Assembly (NCBI GenBank): GCA_033296885.1
Contig: MU863878.1
Location: 466,602-530,601 of the forward strand
Length of the DNA stretch: 64,000 nucleotides
Direction: 5' to 3'
Source: Triangularia verruculosa
Taxonomy: Eukaryota; Ascomycota; Sordariomycetes; Sordariales; Podosporaceae
The translations under genes and the position numbers were made by a program. Below are positions 22,426 through 34,021 of this stretch, in pieces (position 1 is the stretch's first letter; each line of letters begins with the position of its first letter). The notes beneath the pieces were generated by a model, which had not been told where the DNA came from, made no database searches, and saw only the letters and a program-made list of their open reading frames with translations.

Positions 22426-24103
22426 CTAATGCCCCGCCATCCTCAAGTCATCACCGATCCTATCATCCACCACCACCGGCCCTCTATCCTCCACCAGATA
22501 AACCGCACTGCCACTACCAGGCTTGCTCACCACCACCGCGGCCTCCCTCTGCTCCTCCGTCAGGTCCAACTTGCTGTAATACTCCTTCTCCCACGCCTCC
22601 TTCACAACTTTGACCATGTCAGCAGGCACAAGGTGCACCGAACAGCCACCCCATCCGGCACCAGTCAACCGACTACCATAGCTGCCTGCTTTTCTCGCAA
22701 TCGAGCATAAATCATCAATCTCCTCGCAGCTGCACTCGTACACCTCCCGGCAGGAATCCTGCGTCTGATTGAGCAAATCGCCCAGTTGGGCGTTGTACTC
22801 CGAGGTATCGTCTGTATCGGATGGTTGCTGCTCCAGCAGAGCCATAAACTTCAACACCCGCAACGCTTCGCTAAAGACGTGAAGGGCCCGCTGTCTGAGC
22901 TTGAACTTTTCCGCCCGGACGGGAAAGCGAGAGGTGAACTGCTTGTTGAGGTCGTCGACGGAGATGTTGAGAACAGCGGCAATCTCCTCACGGGTATAGC
23001 CATCCTTCTTGTCGAGGTTCTTCTCCGTCAGGGAAACCAACTCTTCAAGTTGGGCCTTAGTTGATTTGGAGGATGTAGCGCCTGAGGAATGCTCCTGAAG
23101 AGCAAAGTACGTCTCGTGAAAGCCGTGCAGACTGACTGATAAGGGGCTGGCGTCTGATGGGAGTTGGGTGCCAGGGGGGTTGAGCACTGCGTTGAGATAA
23201 GCAGCCGCAAGACTGCACTCCACCACTCGGAGGTTGTAGTGGATGGGCCCAGTGACGTATTTGTCGGCTGTGACGAACGATTGAGCGATCAAAAAGGTGA
23301 GCTCGGGGTTGGTTTTGGGGAAAGAGACTGGACGGGCTTTGAGAGATGGGGTAAAGGAGACGAAGAGGGCTGAGCCACGCTCGGAAAAGACTGAGGCGGA
23401 TTGGTCCATTCTAGATCAATGTTAGCTGCCGTGGTGATGAATATGAAGACTGGGGACGATCTCACCCTCCCGAGTTGACACCAACAGCCCGTTCGCTCAC
23501 AATAGCCAGCTCTGTCAACTCAGTCTTATCCACCGTCTTCTCACCATTGGCAACCATGACAGCCAGAGCACTCGAGCTCACAAACGCAGCGCTCGAGCTC
23601 AAGCCACCACCAGCTGGGACCGTCCCGTCCATCAAGATCAACATGCTTTTGGGCTTGATGCCATCGCCGTGCTTCTTGCGGAGCAACTCAAGGGCTCCCC
23701 GGAGACCGGACTTGAAGTAGTTGGTCCACTCGTGAACAGTCGCATCAATGTCCACAGCATCGTAGGGGATATCAAACTCGTGAGCAGGGAACTTGGCGTC
23801 TTGGACGTTGGCGATCTTGATCTTGTAATGGCCCTCTTTGGCATTGGTAGACGCAACGTTGGTTGATACGGCAAGAAGCGAGTCGGCGGTGATGGCCATG
23901 GGGAGCACAGGGTAGAGGGAGTAGTCAATGTGCTCGCCGATGATGTTGACTCTGCCTGGTGATCTGGCGACGAACTCGGCCGGTTGTCCATAGATGGACT
24001 GGAAGCGCGTGAGAAGGTTATTCCATCTTTTCGCCTGGGCGCCGAGGGCATCCACGGTATAGATGTCGCTCAGAGAGCTGGCAACGGGGACAGGGCCGGC
24101 CAT
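22426..24103 (-). CDS. GAL1: Galactokinase
   Basis: Two exons, 24103-23466 and 23410-22426, with a 55-nt GTGAGA...CTAAC...CTAG intron in phase 2, give 540 aa, near the yeast Gal1 length. The enzyme phosphorylates galactose at C1 with ATP, the first committed step of the Leloir pathway. Motifs: galactokinase signature GRVNIIGEHIDYS (residues 50-62), GHMP kinase ATP loop GTVPAGGGLSSSAAF (160-174), and GVNSGGMDQSASVF, which is rebuilt exactly across the splice and so confirms the intron. The C-terminal GHMP motif TGAGWGGCSVHLVP is present. No other Leloir gene lies nearby. Confidence 0.96.
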
Positions 24104-25374
24104 GTTGGATGGTAACCTCCGGTTCTAGGGTAGGTATCTTCTCTCAAAGGTGAGCACTGGTATAGGTAGCTCAGTAAAGAGGGATAGTATGAACCGGAAG
24201 GGTAGGTGGATTTGTCGTTGTTGATAGTGATGATGATATGAGATGTGGTGGTGTGAGTGCTACGATATGTGCCCCGCGTTCAGTTGACGGGTTGGAGTGG
24301 AATGCCCCGCACTACGGTCATGAGGCCGTATAATTTGGGAGACAGGACGAGGCACGATGGCGGGAAGCTGCAGGCTTGTTCAACGCTGCAATTGACCAAT
24401 AGACGCTGACGCCGGGCTGTTTGCACAGGCGAATTAGGCAAGTGCTTCCACATTTTGCCCTGTCTTTGGTGTCGTCATGCCCCATGGGCAAAGCCTGTCT
24501 CCCCACATGAGCTCCTTCTCGCCGAGTATTTCACCGTAGCCGAGCTCATGCAGTGCTCCTGCTTTTCATGTCATTTCATTGTCTTTAAGCCGAACCTTCC
24601 AGTCTCCTGAGGGCAGTCATTTGTCTGAAGTTGGTGTTACCTGTTTGCTCCGCCAGTTCGTTGCCGTTTCCCTCCTTGAAACCCCCAAGATTTGGAGAAC
24701 TGGCGGGGTTCACTCCGGACTCTGGACCGCGGGGCCGATCGCGGCGGCTCCACCATCCGACCCCCGGCTCCGCTAGCCCCGGCTCCGCTAGCCCCGGACT
24801 CGATGGTGTAAGTGGCGCCCTGGTTTTGCAAGGAACCATCACTTGGAATATCACATCGATGAAGACCCCAATATTCACCGCAGAATCAGATGTTTTTTGC
24901 CATTTCATGGTTTCTCCCTAACCAACCATTTGACAACATACTCGTACATTGACCACGATCTTTCTTTTTCCGAGATGTCAAACCACCGCAATGTCAAATT
25001 ACCACCATTAATACCCGTGTTGTATACTTGTTGCCTTGTGAAGAAACAAAAATCAGCATCTGTTGGTACAGTGAAACATCCATAATTCCCACATTCCACA
25101 AAAGCAGAACGAACAACTGAAACTGAACAAGAAACTGCGTATGTACAAGTCCACTACCAAAGCCAAACCACCTTGACAATTCCCACCAGATTTCGCAAAT
25201 GTCGTTGCCAACTCATTTATGCAATACTACAACCCAAACGCCACAGAATAACAGGTGATATCTGCGTCATCAGCACATGGGTTTTGTTGCCTTGTTGCTT
25301 GCCGAGTTTGTATGTCTTTCACCCTCCTCCGCTGTCAACACCTGCTCATTGCTATCCGGTCGGTGTTGACAATG
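24104..25374. other. Intergenic region between GAL1 promoter and metallothionein 3' end
   Basis: About 1.27 kb. It holds the GAL1 promoter and, near 24766, a 15-bp tandem duplication. The 24.84-25.2 kb part is AT-richer and probably 3'UTR of the metallothionein gene on the minus strand. Short frames here look non-coding. Confidence 0.45.
24766..24795. repeat. 15-bp tandem duplication
   Basis: Two exact head-to-tail copies of GGCTCCGCTAGCCCC in the GAL1 upstream region. It is the only tandem repeat in this spacer; no function is evident. Confidence 0.85.
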
Positions 25375-25550
25375 CTATTCCTTGGGGTGCTTTTGAAAGC
25401 AAGCGTGTTAGCCTAATTCTTTCTCGCACTGACAGGGGGGTCGAGGGAGAGAAGAGGAAAGAGGTAAAGACGTACAGGGCAATTCGTGCAAGTGCACTGT
25501 CCCTTGGGGCAGGTACACGTCCCCGAAGTCGAGCAGCCGCAGTCACTCAT
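25375..25550 (-). CDS. Copper metallothionein, 29 aa, intron-containing
   Basis: Exon 1 is 25550-25476 (25 codons) and exon 2 is 25389-25375 (four codons and TAG), with an 86-nt intron starting GTACGT, a GCTAAC branch site and an AAAG acceptor. The product starts MSDCGCSTSGTCTC and has seven cysteines at 4, 6, 12, 14, 19, 21 and 24. This Cys-x-Cys spacing matches the N. crassa copper metallothionein, with one extra residue before the third pair. Such proteins chelate Cu(I) in the cytosol and are copper-induced. A TATATA element lies about 220 bases upstream of the start on the same strand. An alternative acceptor at 25429 would give a tail with an eighth cysteine, but lacks a branch site. Confidence 0.82.
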
Positions 25551-26278
25551 GATTGTTGTTGAATGTTGGATGTCCTGGTGACTTTTGTTCTTGTCTTGTC
25601 TTCTGATTTTTGGGTAAATGTATCAATCAAAAGATGATAAGAGAATGATGATGATGTTTTTCTGCCAAGTTTGAGGGAAAAATGTGGAAAAAGTCACCAA
25701 AAGTGCAGGAAAGGAAAGAAACACATGTCAAATGGAGGAACAGGAAAAGGAAATTCCCGGACGCTGCTATATACCCCCTCCAACGCCGTCAAAGTCCTGT
25801 CAAAGCTGCCACCCTTATTCAGGCCCTTCAGAGTGAAAAGAGCCCGTCTGTGGTGCTAGTTGGGGTGGTCTTGAGCGATCTCAAACTGGCGGCTGATCGG
25901 AACTCGTTGGTGGCGACATGACGTCGGGAGTCCGTCAACAAAGAAAAGGTAGGGGTCCAAACTGTCGGGCGGGTTTCCGAAGGTGGGTGGTTTCGGTGTG
26001 CTAGCTTGGGGTGGTTGAGTCGTGGTGACAAAGCTAATGAATCGGATGGAATTGGGAGGGTGGGCTGGACGGAAAGGGGCTCCGGTTGCTGGGTACGAGT
26101 GGTGATCCAGGGAGATGGTGTCCGGTTCGGGAAAAACGTCAACATCGGAAAGGGTGTGCGAACTGGAAGCTGCAGGACAGTAACAGTGCCCCTGAGGTCT
26201 TGAGGACGTATGTCAAAGAGCATGACTTATTCCGTTAATAAGAACCAACTGAACTAGAGTCACCCGTATCATTGTTGG
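25551..26278. other. Intergenic region upstream of the metallothionein gene
   Basis: About 730 bases between the metallothionein start and the 3' end of the broken F-box gene. Apart from the TATA-like element I see no gene or repeat. Confidence 0.45.
25768..25773 (-). promoter_or_regulatory. Candidate TATA box of the metallothionein gene
   Basis: TATATA read on the minus strand, about 220 bases before the ATG at 25550. This spacing allows a moderate 5' leader. Inferred only from sequence and position. Confidence 0.35.
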
Positions 26279-28251
26279 CTACATGTCAGGGCCTGCGCTT
26301 CCCGCCCCTTCTTCTCCATCGTCGGTAATGTCAGCTAGAGGATAACTCCACCAATTCTCCCACCACTTTTCACTGTCACCCTCACGAGGCGGCCAAACCC
26401 CAGCCCAAAGCTCCCTAGTGTATTCATCTGCGGATCCTTTCAGGTGATCCAATGCCGCTTCCCTAAGCGCGCTTGCTTTGGTGATCTCGCGCACCTCCAT
26501 CTGCGCCGACTCTCCATCGTCCCTTGTGCAGAGCCAGCTACGCCCGGCAACCAATCCTGCAATATTGCCGTAGGATCTTCGATACGGTTCACGGATGCGC
26601 ACGAACTTGGAGTGAAACGGGCGTACCCCGATTTTGAGGCGTTCCAAAGGGCACTTCCCCGCCGTGATCTTTCGAATGATGGCCCGCACCAATGTCTCAT
26701 CAACAGCAATGTCAATGAGATCCCCCACGAAAGCTCGCAACTTTTCCCATGACGGGGTGCCTTTGGAAAATAGGAGACGAGTTCGTGGCCAGTCAAACTG
26801 CAGCACAACCCGTCGGAGTCGCGGCAGCCGGCCGAGTACCTCGTACATGGCGACTTCATTCGGTCCTCCTTGCTCGCGCCTCACTTGAAAATGGACGTCT
26901 TCCAGGTTTGGGCAGCACTGGACCAGCTCTCGTACCTCGGAAGCAGTAAGAGGCGTCGGGTATATCCGAAGTTTGCGCAGCGACAGGCGCGGGCCCTCGA
27001 AGATCGCAAGGTAGCTGCTATCATCGAATCATCACCAAGTCTGAGAGTCTCGAGGCGAGGGAGAGCGGAGAGTAGCGAGCCCAGATTCTTCCGCGTGTCC
27101 ATGCAGTCGACGGTCAGTTCCCGCAGCGAACAAAGCTCGCCGTCTTTCGCCATTGAGATCATTTGTTCGACATCGTCGGCAATGCATGGGGTTAGTTTTA
27201 GTCGTCTTAGATCTCGGAATGATCGCAGACGCCTCCATGTCCTAATGCGATGGAGACCACCAATCTCCATCCATGGATTGCACAACACCAAAGTTTCTAG
27301 TGGAAACTCTTTTAACTCCACGGGTATTCCAGCATCTGCCAATTTATTGGGCTCGTCATGAGAACCAGACAAGAGGTCTGGCAAGGTAGGCTTGAAATTT
27401 CCCCAAGCCATCGGCAGTGGCACTGTGGGGCCTTGACGTGTGCGACGCAGTCGTACATCTCTAAGTGAAGACGAGTTGGCCGCTAACCAAACAATAGCGT
27501 GGATATTGTAGCTCGTCTCTCCATCTGAGCTACCTGACCCGTACTTCATGTCTATACTGTAGAGACAAGGAGAGCTCATCACCGCGAACTCGTCAGGGTC
27601 GATATCATGAACATTTCTTCTGTCTTAGTAAAGACTTCGAAGACTGAAGGCTTTCATGTGCAAGCGACTCTTCGGGTGGTGTTGATGCAAGGCGGCGAGA
27701 ACGCATGGCGCGATTTGATGAGTACAGGAATAAACCAGGTCTCTCAGAGCGGGTAGCTGGCCCAAGAAGTCGGCGAAGGGCTGCCACACCTCATTTTGTT
27801 CCTGCTTCCACTCTGGTGTGAATTTCGGTTTGTCGGGCGCAAAATGTGTCAAGTCGAGATCATCCTCATTTTCACTGTCCCCTTCTTCATGAGCGGCCTC
27901 GTTCCATCCACCATTGGCAATGAATCTTCCGTCAACAGCGTTGGGACCGACGTGATCGGTGCCACACAGCAGGAAACCTTCGAGATTGATTCGGCGGACA
28001 TGGGGGAAGCGATTGTCGACGGCAAGTGTGTTTTTCAATTGCTCTAGATCCCGGATGAGCTTCTCGTTGTCGCGTATTATGAGCTTGATACCCGCGAAGC
28101 GTTGAGGTCCCGCGGCCTGACAACAGAATCTGCTGGTCAGAGAAAAGGGGAAAATGCTGCGTCGATCAACGAACTCGAGGAGATACTGGGCAATATGTAG
28201 CGGGAGACTCTCCAGAGTCCCAGGGCGCTCAGATGGGCTCTGGGACTGCAT
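26279..28251 (-). pseudogene. F-box/LRR-like protein gene, disrupted
   Basis: The frame starts at 28251 (MQSQSPSERPGTLESLPLHI) with an F-box-like N-terminus (LPLHIAQYLLEFVDRRSIFP) and continues into leucine-rich material. It stops at TAA 27627-27625 after FSLRSLY, yet the same frame resumes at once with DRRNVHDIDPDEFAVMSSP and runs to about 27035. There the frame is lost at an 8-bp quasi-duplication (GATGATTC/GATGATAG on the coding strand). The other frame then carries the expected continuation (YLAIFEGPRLSLRKLRIYP, LVQCCPNLEDVHFQVRREQ, LPRLRRVVLQFDW) to the stop at 26279. F-box proteins of this kind are SCF substrate receptors. No plausible intron removes either lesion. It may be a pseudogene or a silenced allele; an assembly error is possible but would need two events. 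Confidence 0.75.
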
Positions 28252-29205
28252 AGCTGATAATTTGGACGAAATGCTATGTGCCCGTGTTGTGGGGAGAAAG
28301 CAAGCTCAAGCACCATCGGCATGGCAGCGTGGACGTCTCGCCAGCTACACGTGATGCGTAAGTTAGGGTTTAGGGTTTATATTACCGTATCGGAGACCTG
28401 TTAGGGTATACGGGACTCCGTGGGTTTGAAAGGGGGATTCCGATCAATTGGAGAGGCATTTCACAAACAGTGTCCTTACCAAGTCAGAAGAGCTGAGGGA
28501 GTCTTGCCAAATCGAAAGCCAGAACCGGTAGTGGTAGATAGGCTCGCTGTAATTTCGACAGGAGTGACTTTTTCCAAGTGTAGTTTGATAGAGGCTCATC
28601 GATTTGGGCTTGGGAAATATATTGCCTGCTGTTACACCAAGAGCGATAGTTTTACGACCCCCCGAGTTATCTTTTAAGCCTTTTAACTATCCTTTAAAGC
28701 CTTTTAACTATCTTTTAAAACCTTTTAACTATTTTTAAAGCCTTTTAACTATCTTTTAAGGCCTTCTAACTATCTTTTAAAGCCTTTTAATTATCTTTTA
28801 AAGCCTTTTAATTATCCTTCAATATTATATACCTACTTTACAGTACTAGTTATTTTGTCCAGGACGTAACACTTTACCTACATAGTACGGATTGACAAAG
28901 TACATAGTACGGGGAGTGTGTCTCTTTCATAAACATAAAGTACGCTTGATGATCCCTAACCGAAACTATACGCTAACCATGAGACACCATCTCCCAACGA
29001 CTCCACATTCACCTCCTACCAACCTGTAATCAATTATTCTGAGCCAAATAGCTCCGACCTCACCCTCTCCTCCGCCCATATCACCCAATCATAGGGGAGA
29101 GCTGGAAAACGCACCACCACTACAAACCCACCCAAATACTCCAACCCCGATGCGGTGCCTCCCACCTGGGGCACGAAACTCGACAATGAGATTGGCGGGG
29201 CGATA
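28252..29205. other. Gene-free stretch with AT-rich minisatellite
   Basis: About 950 bases. The main feature is the 21-bp repeat array at 28666-28818. Downstream sequence to 29200 contains short frames without recognisable products. Confidence 0.5.
28666..28818. repeat. 21-bp AT-rich minisatellite, seven units
   Basis: Seven head-to-tail units of consensus CTATCTTTTAAAGCCTTTTAA (20-21 nt) with single-base differences, followed by a decayed eighth. The array is far richer in A and T than its neighbours. Most differences are C/T or A/G changes. No open frame or terminal inverted repeat is associated. Confidence 0.9.
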
Positions 29206-29511
29206 CTATCTCAGCTTTTGCCCCAACGGGGAGTCGAGGTCGCTGATGCAGAAACTCCTGGATGACCTGCCAGGGCACTCGGTGACTGTGAACTTGAGCC
29301 AGTAGGTGTCAGAGCTGTGCGAATCGACAACGAGAATGAGTTCGTGGATGCTGGTAGCGACTCTGGCGAGTCCACCAGGAATGAGCGACATGACCTCAGC
29401 TCGGGTGGTGCGGTCGACTTCGCGCAGGTTTTTGAGGTCGGTGAATGCACCCAACTCCGCCCAGATTATACACCTCTCCTCGGTAGAGAGGCTGTCGATG
29501 GTCTTGGCCAT
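29206..29511 (-). CDS. Small hypothetical protein, F-box-like
   Basis: A 101-codon frame from ATG with GC-rich third positions. The N-terminal 45 residues (SLSTEERCIIWAELGAFTDL, LREVDRTTRAEV) faintly resemble the F-box pattern of fungal proteins in which a short helix pair precedes a long repeat domain, but nothing like a repeat domain follows. It may be a fragment of a larger gene or a short lineage-specific gene. Function is not assigned. Confidence 0.4.
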   Translation of the reverse strand: MAKTIDSLSTEERCIIWAELGAFTDLKNLREVDRTTRAEVMSLIPGGLARVATSIHELILVVDSHSSDTYWLKFTVTECPGRSSRSFCISDLDSPLGQKLR

Positions 29512-30621
29512 CTTCGAGGGGGGGAAGTCGGGTTCGTGGTCCGAATTGAACGAGTAGTGGCCGGTCGTTGCCCGATGATGATCGAAGGGTGCCCGGAAGC
29601 TTTGAATGCCGGGGCGATAAGATTGTAAAGGTCAAAAATGTTGAATCAAAAAAAATAGCAGGCTGACCATCTGATGTGACAATGCTTGTAAGTTGTTGGA
29701 GCAGTCAATCTCTCATGCTCGCGCCCAACGCTCGTACTTTATCAGAAATGAAGGAGCTACGTACCGACGCAGTGACGTACATGTGATAGCTATCTCATAG
29801 GAAGGAGTCAGCGAAGAAGACATCAGCTTTGGCTACAACAGTGGCAAGAACTGCCCCTCCCCACCCCCACAATGAACCCCCCTAAGGGCAGGAGTCACCA
29901 CCACCGCCCAGGCCCAGTATCACATCACTCGCATTACTCCTTCCACGGTGAGATATCAGCCAAATCAGAAGAGAAAGGCAAGCGCCGGCGTGGTGTTGCA
30001 TTAAAACAGATATATGTAGCAAAACCCCCCAAAAATGCACCCCGTCATAACTAAATTGTTTCGTCGAGATATCCATCCCTTGAACCACCCATCTGACTCA
30101 TATCCGAGTCACCAACCACCCCTCCCCGATGTTTTTATGTCCACAGTCATTACACAATGATGAAACCCCGAACCATGAGATGGTTCCCCGAATGTACCAA
30201 TAATCCCTCGCCCATCCCCCCTGAAAAAGGACTGTGTTGTACAAAGATGTTGGAAAGATAGGAGCGTGTAGTGTCAGTACTGTTTTCCTGACTAGAGCTC
30301 CCGATTTGGAAGAGGTTGATCCCGTGAGGGAGAGTTTCTGTTGATAAAGGAAAGAGAAAATCTTGTGAAGCCGAAAAGAGTATTAAAAGCGGTATGAATA
30401 GGTACCCAGGTATGTGAAGAAATGGTGCTATGATACGTTTTGAAGGCCGGCAAATCGTTGAAGTGGAAGGTTCGAAAGCGGGGATGATTAAAACAGTGTA
30501 TGAGAGCAAGAGCCGTTGCTGAAAGAGAGGAAAAGTACGTGAAAATCGTGGGAGTGTTGATACAATCGTTGGTGATACCCAACGATGGTGCTGATGTGCG
30601 AGGCGACAGCCGACGCCCTGT
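29512..30621. other. Intergenic region upstream of the small F-box-like frame
   Basis: About 1.1 kb. The part near 30150-30620 is probably 3'UTR of the C2H2 gene on the minus strand. No gene recognised; open frames on the minus strand here (for example 30150-30509) are low in coding character. Confidence 0.45.
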
Positions 30622-32070
30622 TCAGCGGCTGTCGAGGTAGGTGCTTAGGCCAGACGTAGACTCTTCATCCACTGCGTAACCAGCATCAGCCTCTCTCATC
30701 TCCACATCCATCCACTCGGCCCGTCCTGAGGGAAAAAGTGCTGGATCAACATTGGACATATCAAATGCATAGCTGTTATCGTTTTGATGCCAAAGTTCCT
30801 GGCCCCTCTGCTGGGCCGTATCAAATTCCGTCACCATCTCAGGATACTCGTTCCGAGAAAAGCCTTCATCGTTGCCGTTGATGCCAAAAAGCTGCTGGCT
30901 GATCGAAGGGTAAGAATACAAGGAAGCGTCATCGTTCTGATCAGACATTGACCGGTTGGAACTTGGAGGAAAGTTGAAGGACGACGACACTGCAGTAAAG
31001 GCTGCAGGAGCCTGTTGAAGGTCCGGGATCGGGTTTGCTTCGACAGGCAGCGGAGTAACGGAGCTGTCGGTGCAGTCACAGTGCTCTGCTGCAGGAAGAC
31101 AGATGGCCGAGGGAAGCGAGGTGGGCAGGGAGTTTGGTCTAGAGCCCAGCCTGACCGCCCACACAACCAACAATCCAATATCCGGCACGTGGCGCGTCTC
31201 GAGCATCTTCCTCAATATAAACGATGTCTGTGGCTCCCACTCCATCTTCGTACGCTGGCCCAGGCGGTTCTTCCAGACCTCGTCGATATATGTCTGGCGC
31301 ATCAGGTTGCGGAAGCGGGTGACATACGACCACCTCTGATTCGGCAGGTTCTCGTCGACGTGGGCGATGACATGGTTGAAGTATTCCTCGGCAGTCTTTG
31401 CGGAATAGTCGACATCGGATGCTTCCATGACGCGTCTGCAGTTGGTAAAGCCACAACCAAAAACCACGCCAGGGCACAACGCCGTCTTGACACAATCCGC
31501 AAACTGGTAGAGGTTACCGTGACTGGCGTCATTCAGATGGCTCTTCATCCCTGGAGCGCAGTCAAAGACCATGCGGCAATCAGGCTTGGGACATGCCCAC
31601 TGCATATTGGCGTAGTGATACGCTCGCATATGCCTCTTGAGATCGGCTCTCCGACGACACGCCGTGTCAGCACCAACCTCGGTACATAATGGACACTCGA
31701 GGTAATCCTCCTTGCTGGGCAGCGAGGGTGCTGAAGCACCTGGGCGTCCAGTGGAACCAAGGGGGCGTCTTCTGGGCATCACTCTGTAATCCGAGGTTCG
31801 CCGTTGGTATGAGACAGGTGGTAGCTTGAGGCTCCTGGTGGGAGGGGAAGCGTTGTCTTCGATGGCGGTCGTGGCAGTAGATAAGCGGGAAGGGGGGCCT
31901 GTACTTTGGTTAGCATGGGCCGGGCAGCGCAACAGAGATACAAGAGCCATACGAGAATGACCATCTGGCTTTGGGCCGGCCGCCAGTTGTCTTCCCTCGT
32001 CATTCAGATACTTCCAAATACCAGGCTGCTTCAGCAACTGTTCGAGATTGCTCATGTCTTGTCCGGACAT
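30622..32070 (-). CDS. C2H2 zinc-finger protein, probable transcription factor
   Basis: Intronless 482-codon frame starting MSGQDMSNLEQLLKQPGIWK. Two adjacent C2H2-like fingers sit at residues 126-152 (C126, C129, H147, H152; CPLC...RRADLKRHMRAYH) and 160-184 (C160, C165, H178, H184; CPKPDC...GMKSHLNDASH), the second with non-standard spacing. The fingers follow a basic Pro-rich stretch, and the C-terminal third is acidic and Ser/Asn/Gln-rich, as in fungal activators. The frame stays open for 112 more codons upstream to 32406, but that part is Pro/Ser/Leu-rich leader-like sequence; I place the start at the ATG at 32070. A role in DNA binding is inferred from the fingers only. Confidence 0.75.
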   Translation of the reverse strand: MSGQDMSNLEQLLKQPGIWKYLNDEGRQLAAGPKPDGHSRMALVSLLRCPAHANQSTGPPSRLSTATTAIEDNASPPTRSLKLPPVSYQRRTSDYRVMPRRRPLGSTGRPGASAPSLPSKEDYLECPLCTEVGADTACRRRADLKRHMRAYHYANMQWACPKPDCRMVFDCAPGMKSHLNDASHGNLYQFADCVKTALCPGVVFGCGFTNCRRVMEASDVDYSAKTAEEYFNHVIAHVDENLPNQRWSYVTRFRNLMRQTYIDEVWKNRLGQRTKMEWEPQTSFILRKMLETRHVPDIGLLVVWAVRLGSRPNSLPTSLPSAICLPAAEHCDCTDSSVTPLPVEANPIPDLQQAPAAFTAVSSSFNFPPSSNRSMSDQNDDASLYSYPSISQQLFGINGNDEGFSRNEYPEMVTEFDTAQQRGQELWHQNDNSYAFDMSNVDPALFPSGRAEWMDVEMREADAGYAVDEESTSGLSTYLDSR

Positions 32071-34021
32071 GCTAAACAACAGTAGGGTCTGAAATGGTGA
32101 GCTAAGACGAGATGGGGGCGGCGGATGACAGAGATGCTCCGAAAGGAATGGTGTACTCGGTGGCAGCGGTGCAACGGACCGTTCTAGGTAGCGTAGGTTT
32201 TGAATGAGTGATGCCCAGCTGAGACAGCTTGAGACGGTAGGTTGCGTATAAGGAGTGACTAAAAGGAAGCGGTCGCTGGACAGTGGTGATGTAGGGAAGA
32301 AAGCAAAGCGACACGGAGGCTTGAACCAGGCAGCTTGCTGAAGAAGACAGTTACCGAGAAAAGATAAACGTCGGTTTATGTATGACAGGACAACTGGTAG
32401 CCACAAGGAGGCTCATGTCCCAAACCCCCCACGTTCGCCTAGCCGGTTCTCTACCAATGGAACATGGCATCATGGCACTGCGGGCCGAGATGTTGAGGAA
32501 CTGGATGGCACTAGCCATCATCCCCAACCCACCCCATGGATTCAGCTTGACAGTGCTAGCTGTGGAAACGTGACCCTTCAAAAAAGATGCCCATCTGTGC
32601 GCGCATCTCGGGCTGAGATCCACGATCGATGAACAGGGAAAGAACAACAGACCCCGGCGAGCCTTCATTTCCAAATTTCATCAGATGAGCAAGGATGGCA
32701 GAAAGAAACTTTCCTCTCCAATGAGATCGACTGGGTACCTGGCAGGTTGACAACGAGGCTGCGAAGCTGGAAGCTCCTGCATGGTTAGTCGGGAAGTCTA
32801 TGCAGGTCATTAGGAGATTTTTAGAAGGGAAAAGAAGAAAGCAATTTCCAACAGCCTGGTTGTAACCTTGCTAAACCGTCGATCATCTAGTATCCGTCGC
32901 CGCTTTTAGAACACGAGACGTCGTTTCTTGAGTGGTGTATGTTGTTCCAGCAACTAAATTATGGCAATCAGAACGGTGTACCAGCTAATGAAATTACATG
33001 GGACGGGGATATCTTCACCTCTCTCTTACCGTCATGCAAGTTGCGGTGAGCTTGACGATACGACACACCAACTCGGGCACATGTTCGAAGATGAAACGCA
33101 TCTGAAATGAAGAATCTTGCGCCACATCGACGTGGCCGCCTTCGAGATGATGGGCATCTCGCTAGGCAGTCTGGTTCCCTTGGTGAGCGTCATCAGACTG
33201 TCGAGATGGGAAGCACCGCCAGTCGCGCGGACACACCGAAACGCGCCATTTGGGACATGGCTGGACATGTCAAGCTGGGCGTGGGTGAGCGCCGGCCCCA
33301 AATGCGCCCCCTCTAGCGTCAACGGATTTAAACTCTTTGATGGAAGCCCTTGATTTCCACCAAGCCTGTCTCGACTGTTGCTAATATTCCGAATCCGTCT
33401 TCCTACATGGAAGAAAATGAGAACATCTGTGCTAGCTTCCACTGTGTGGCGAGACCTGACTTCAAGCAGCGAAGCCTCCGCCGGTTCGTGGTGGCTGCTG
33501 CGAGGCGTCCTTGGCAATGGTTCGTGCCAGGATCAAAGCTGTGCGCTGGCAAGGCGTCGAGCCGCGAAGACAAGAGGTTGCAGAATGTCGACCCATGTAA
33601 GTGACCAGTCACTAAAAAACTTCCGAGATGCAGTAAGTAAACGGAGAAACAAGAAACTCGATCGTGTTATCAATGTCATAAAATGCTCAATAGCCATAGT
33701 ATCCCCTCGTCCAAAAGGTATGTATGTACAGCCCGCCAAAAAAAGGTGGCAAGAGGAAAACGGCGGCGCCCTTCCAATCTCTCCTTTTGAACAATAGATC
33801 CGGTCGCGGACCTGCAACCGCCTTTTTTTAACCGACCCGGTAATGCATGTATAGTAAAAGAAAACAACTTTTCGCTCCCTTCCGGATATCATAATGAAAC
33901 TCGAAACCCAACAATTCAACAACACGCGCAATGCAAGAGTCACACACCCGCAAGCAACACGGCATCCCGGCCAAGGTGTATGGTAAAGATTAGGATGCCC
34001 TCAAATTAGGGTACTAATTGC
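32071..34021. other. Intergenic region between the C2H2 gene and ILV2
   Basis: About 1.95 kb, including the C2H2 promoter and the ILV2 3' end. Short overlapping frames exist on both strands (such as 33032-33517 minus), but none has recognisable sequence or consistent codon bias. Confidence 0.4.

Noticed and set aside
28363..28379. TTAGGGTTTAGGGTTTA, telomere-like
   Set aside because: Only two units, irregular, in a gene-containing region; too short to be a telomere remnant.
33032..33797. Overlapping frames of about 140-160 codons
   Set aside because: They lie on both strands over the same bases with no motif or codon bias favouring one.
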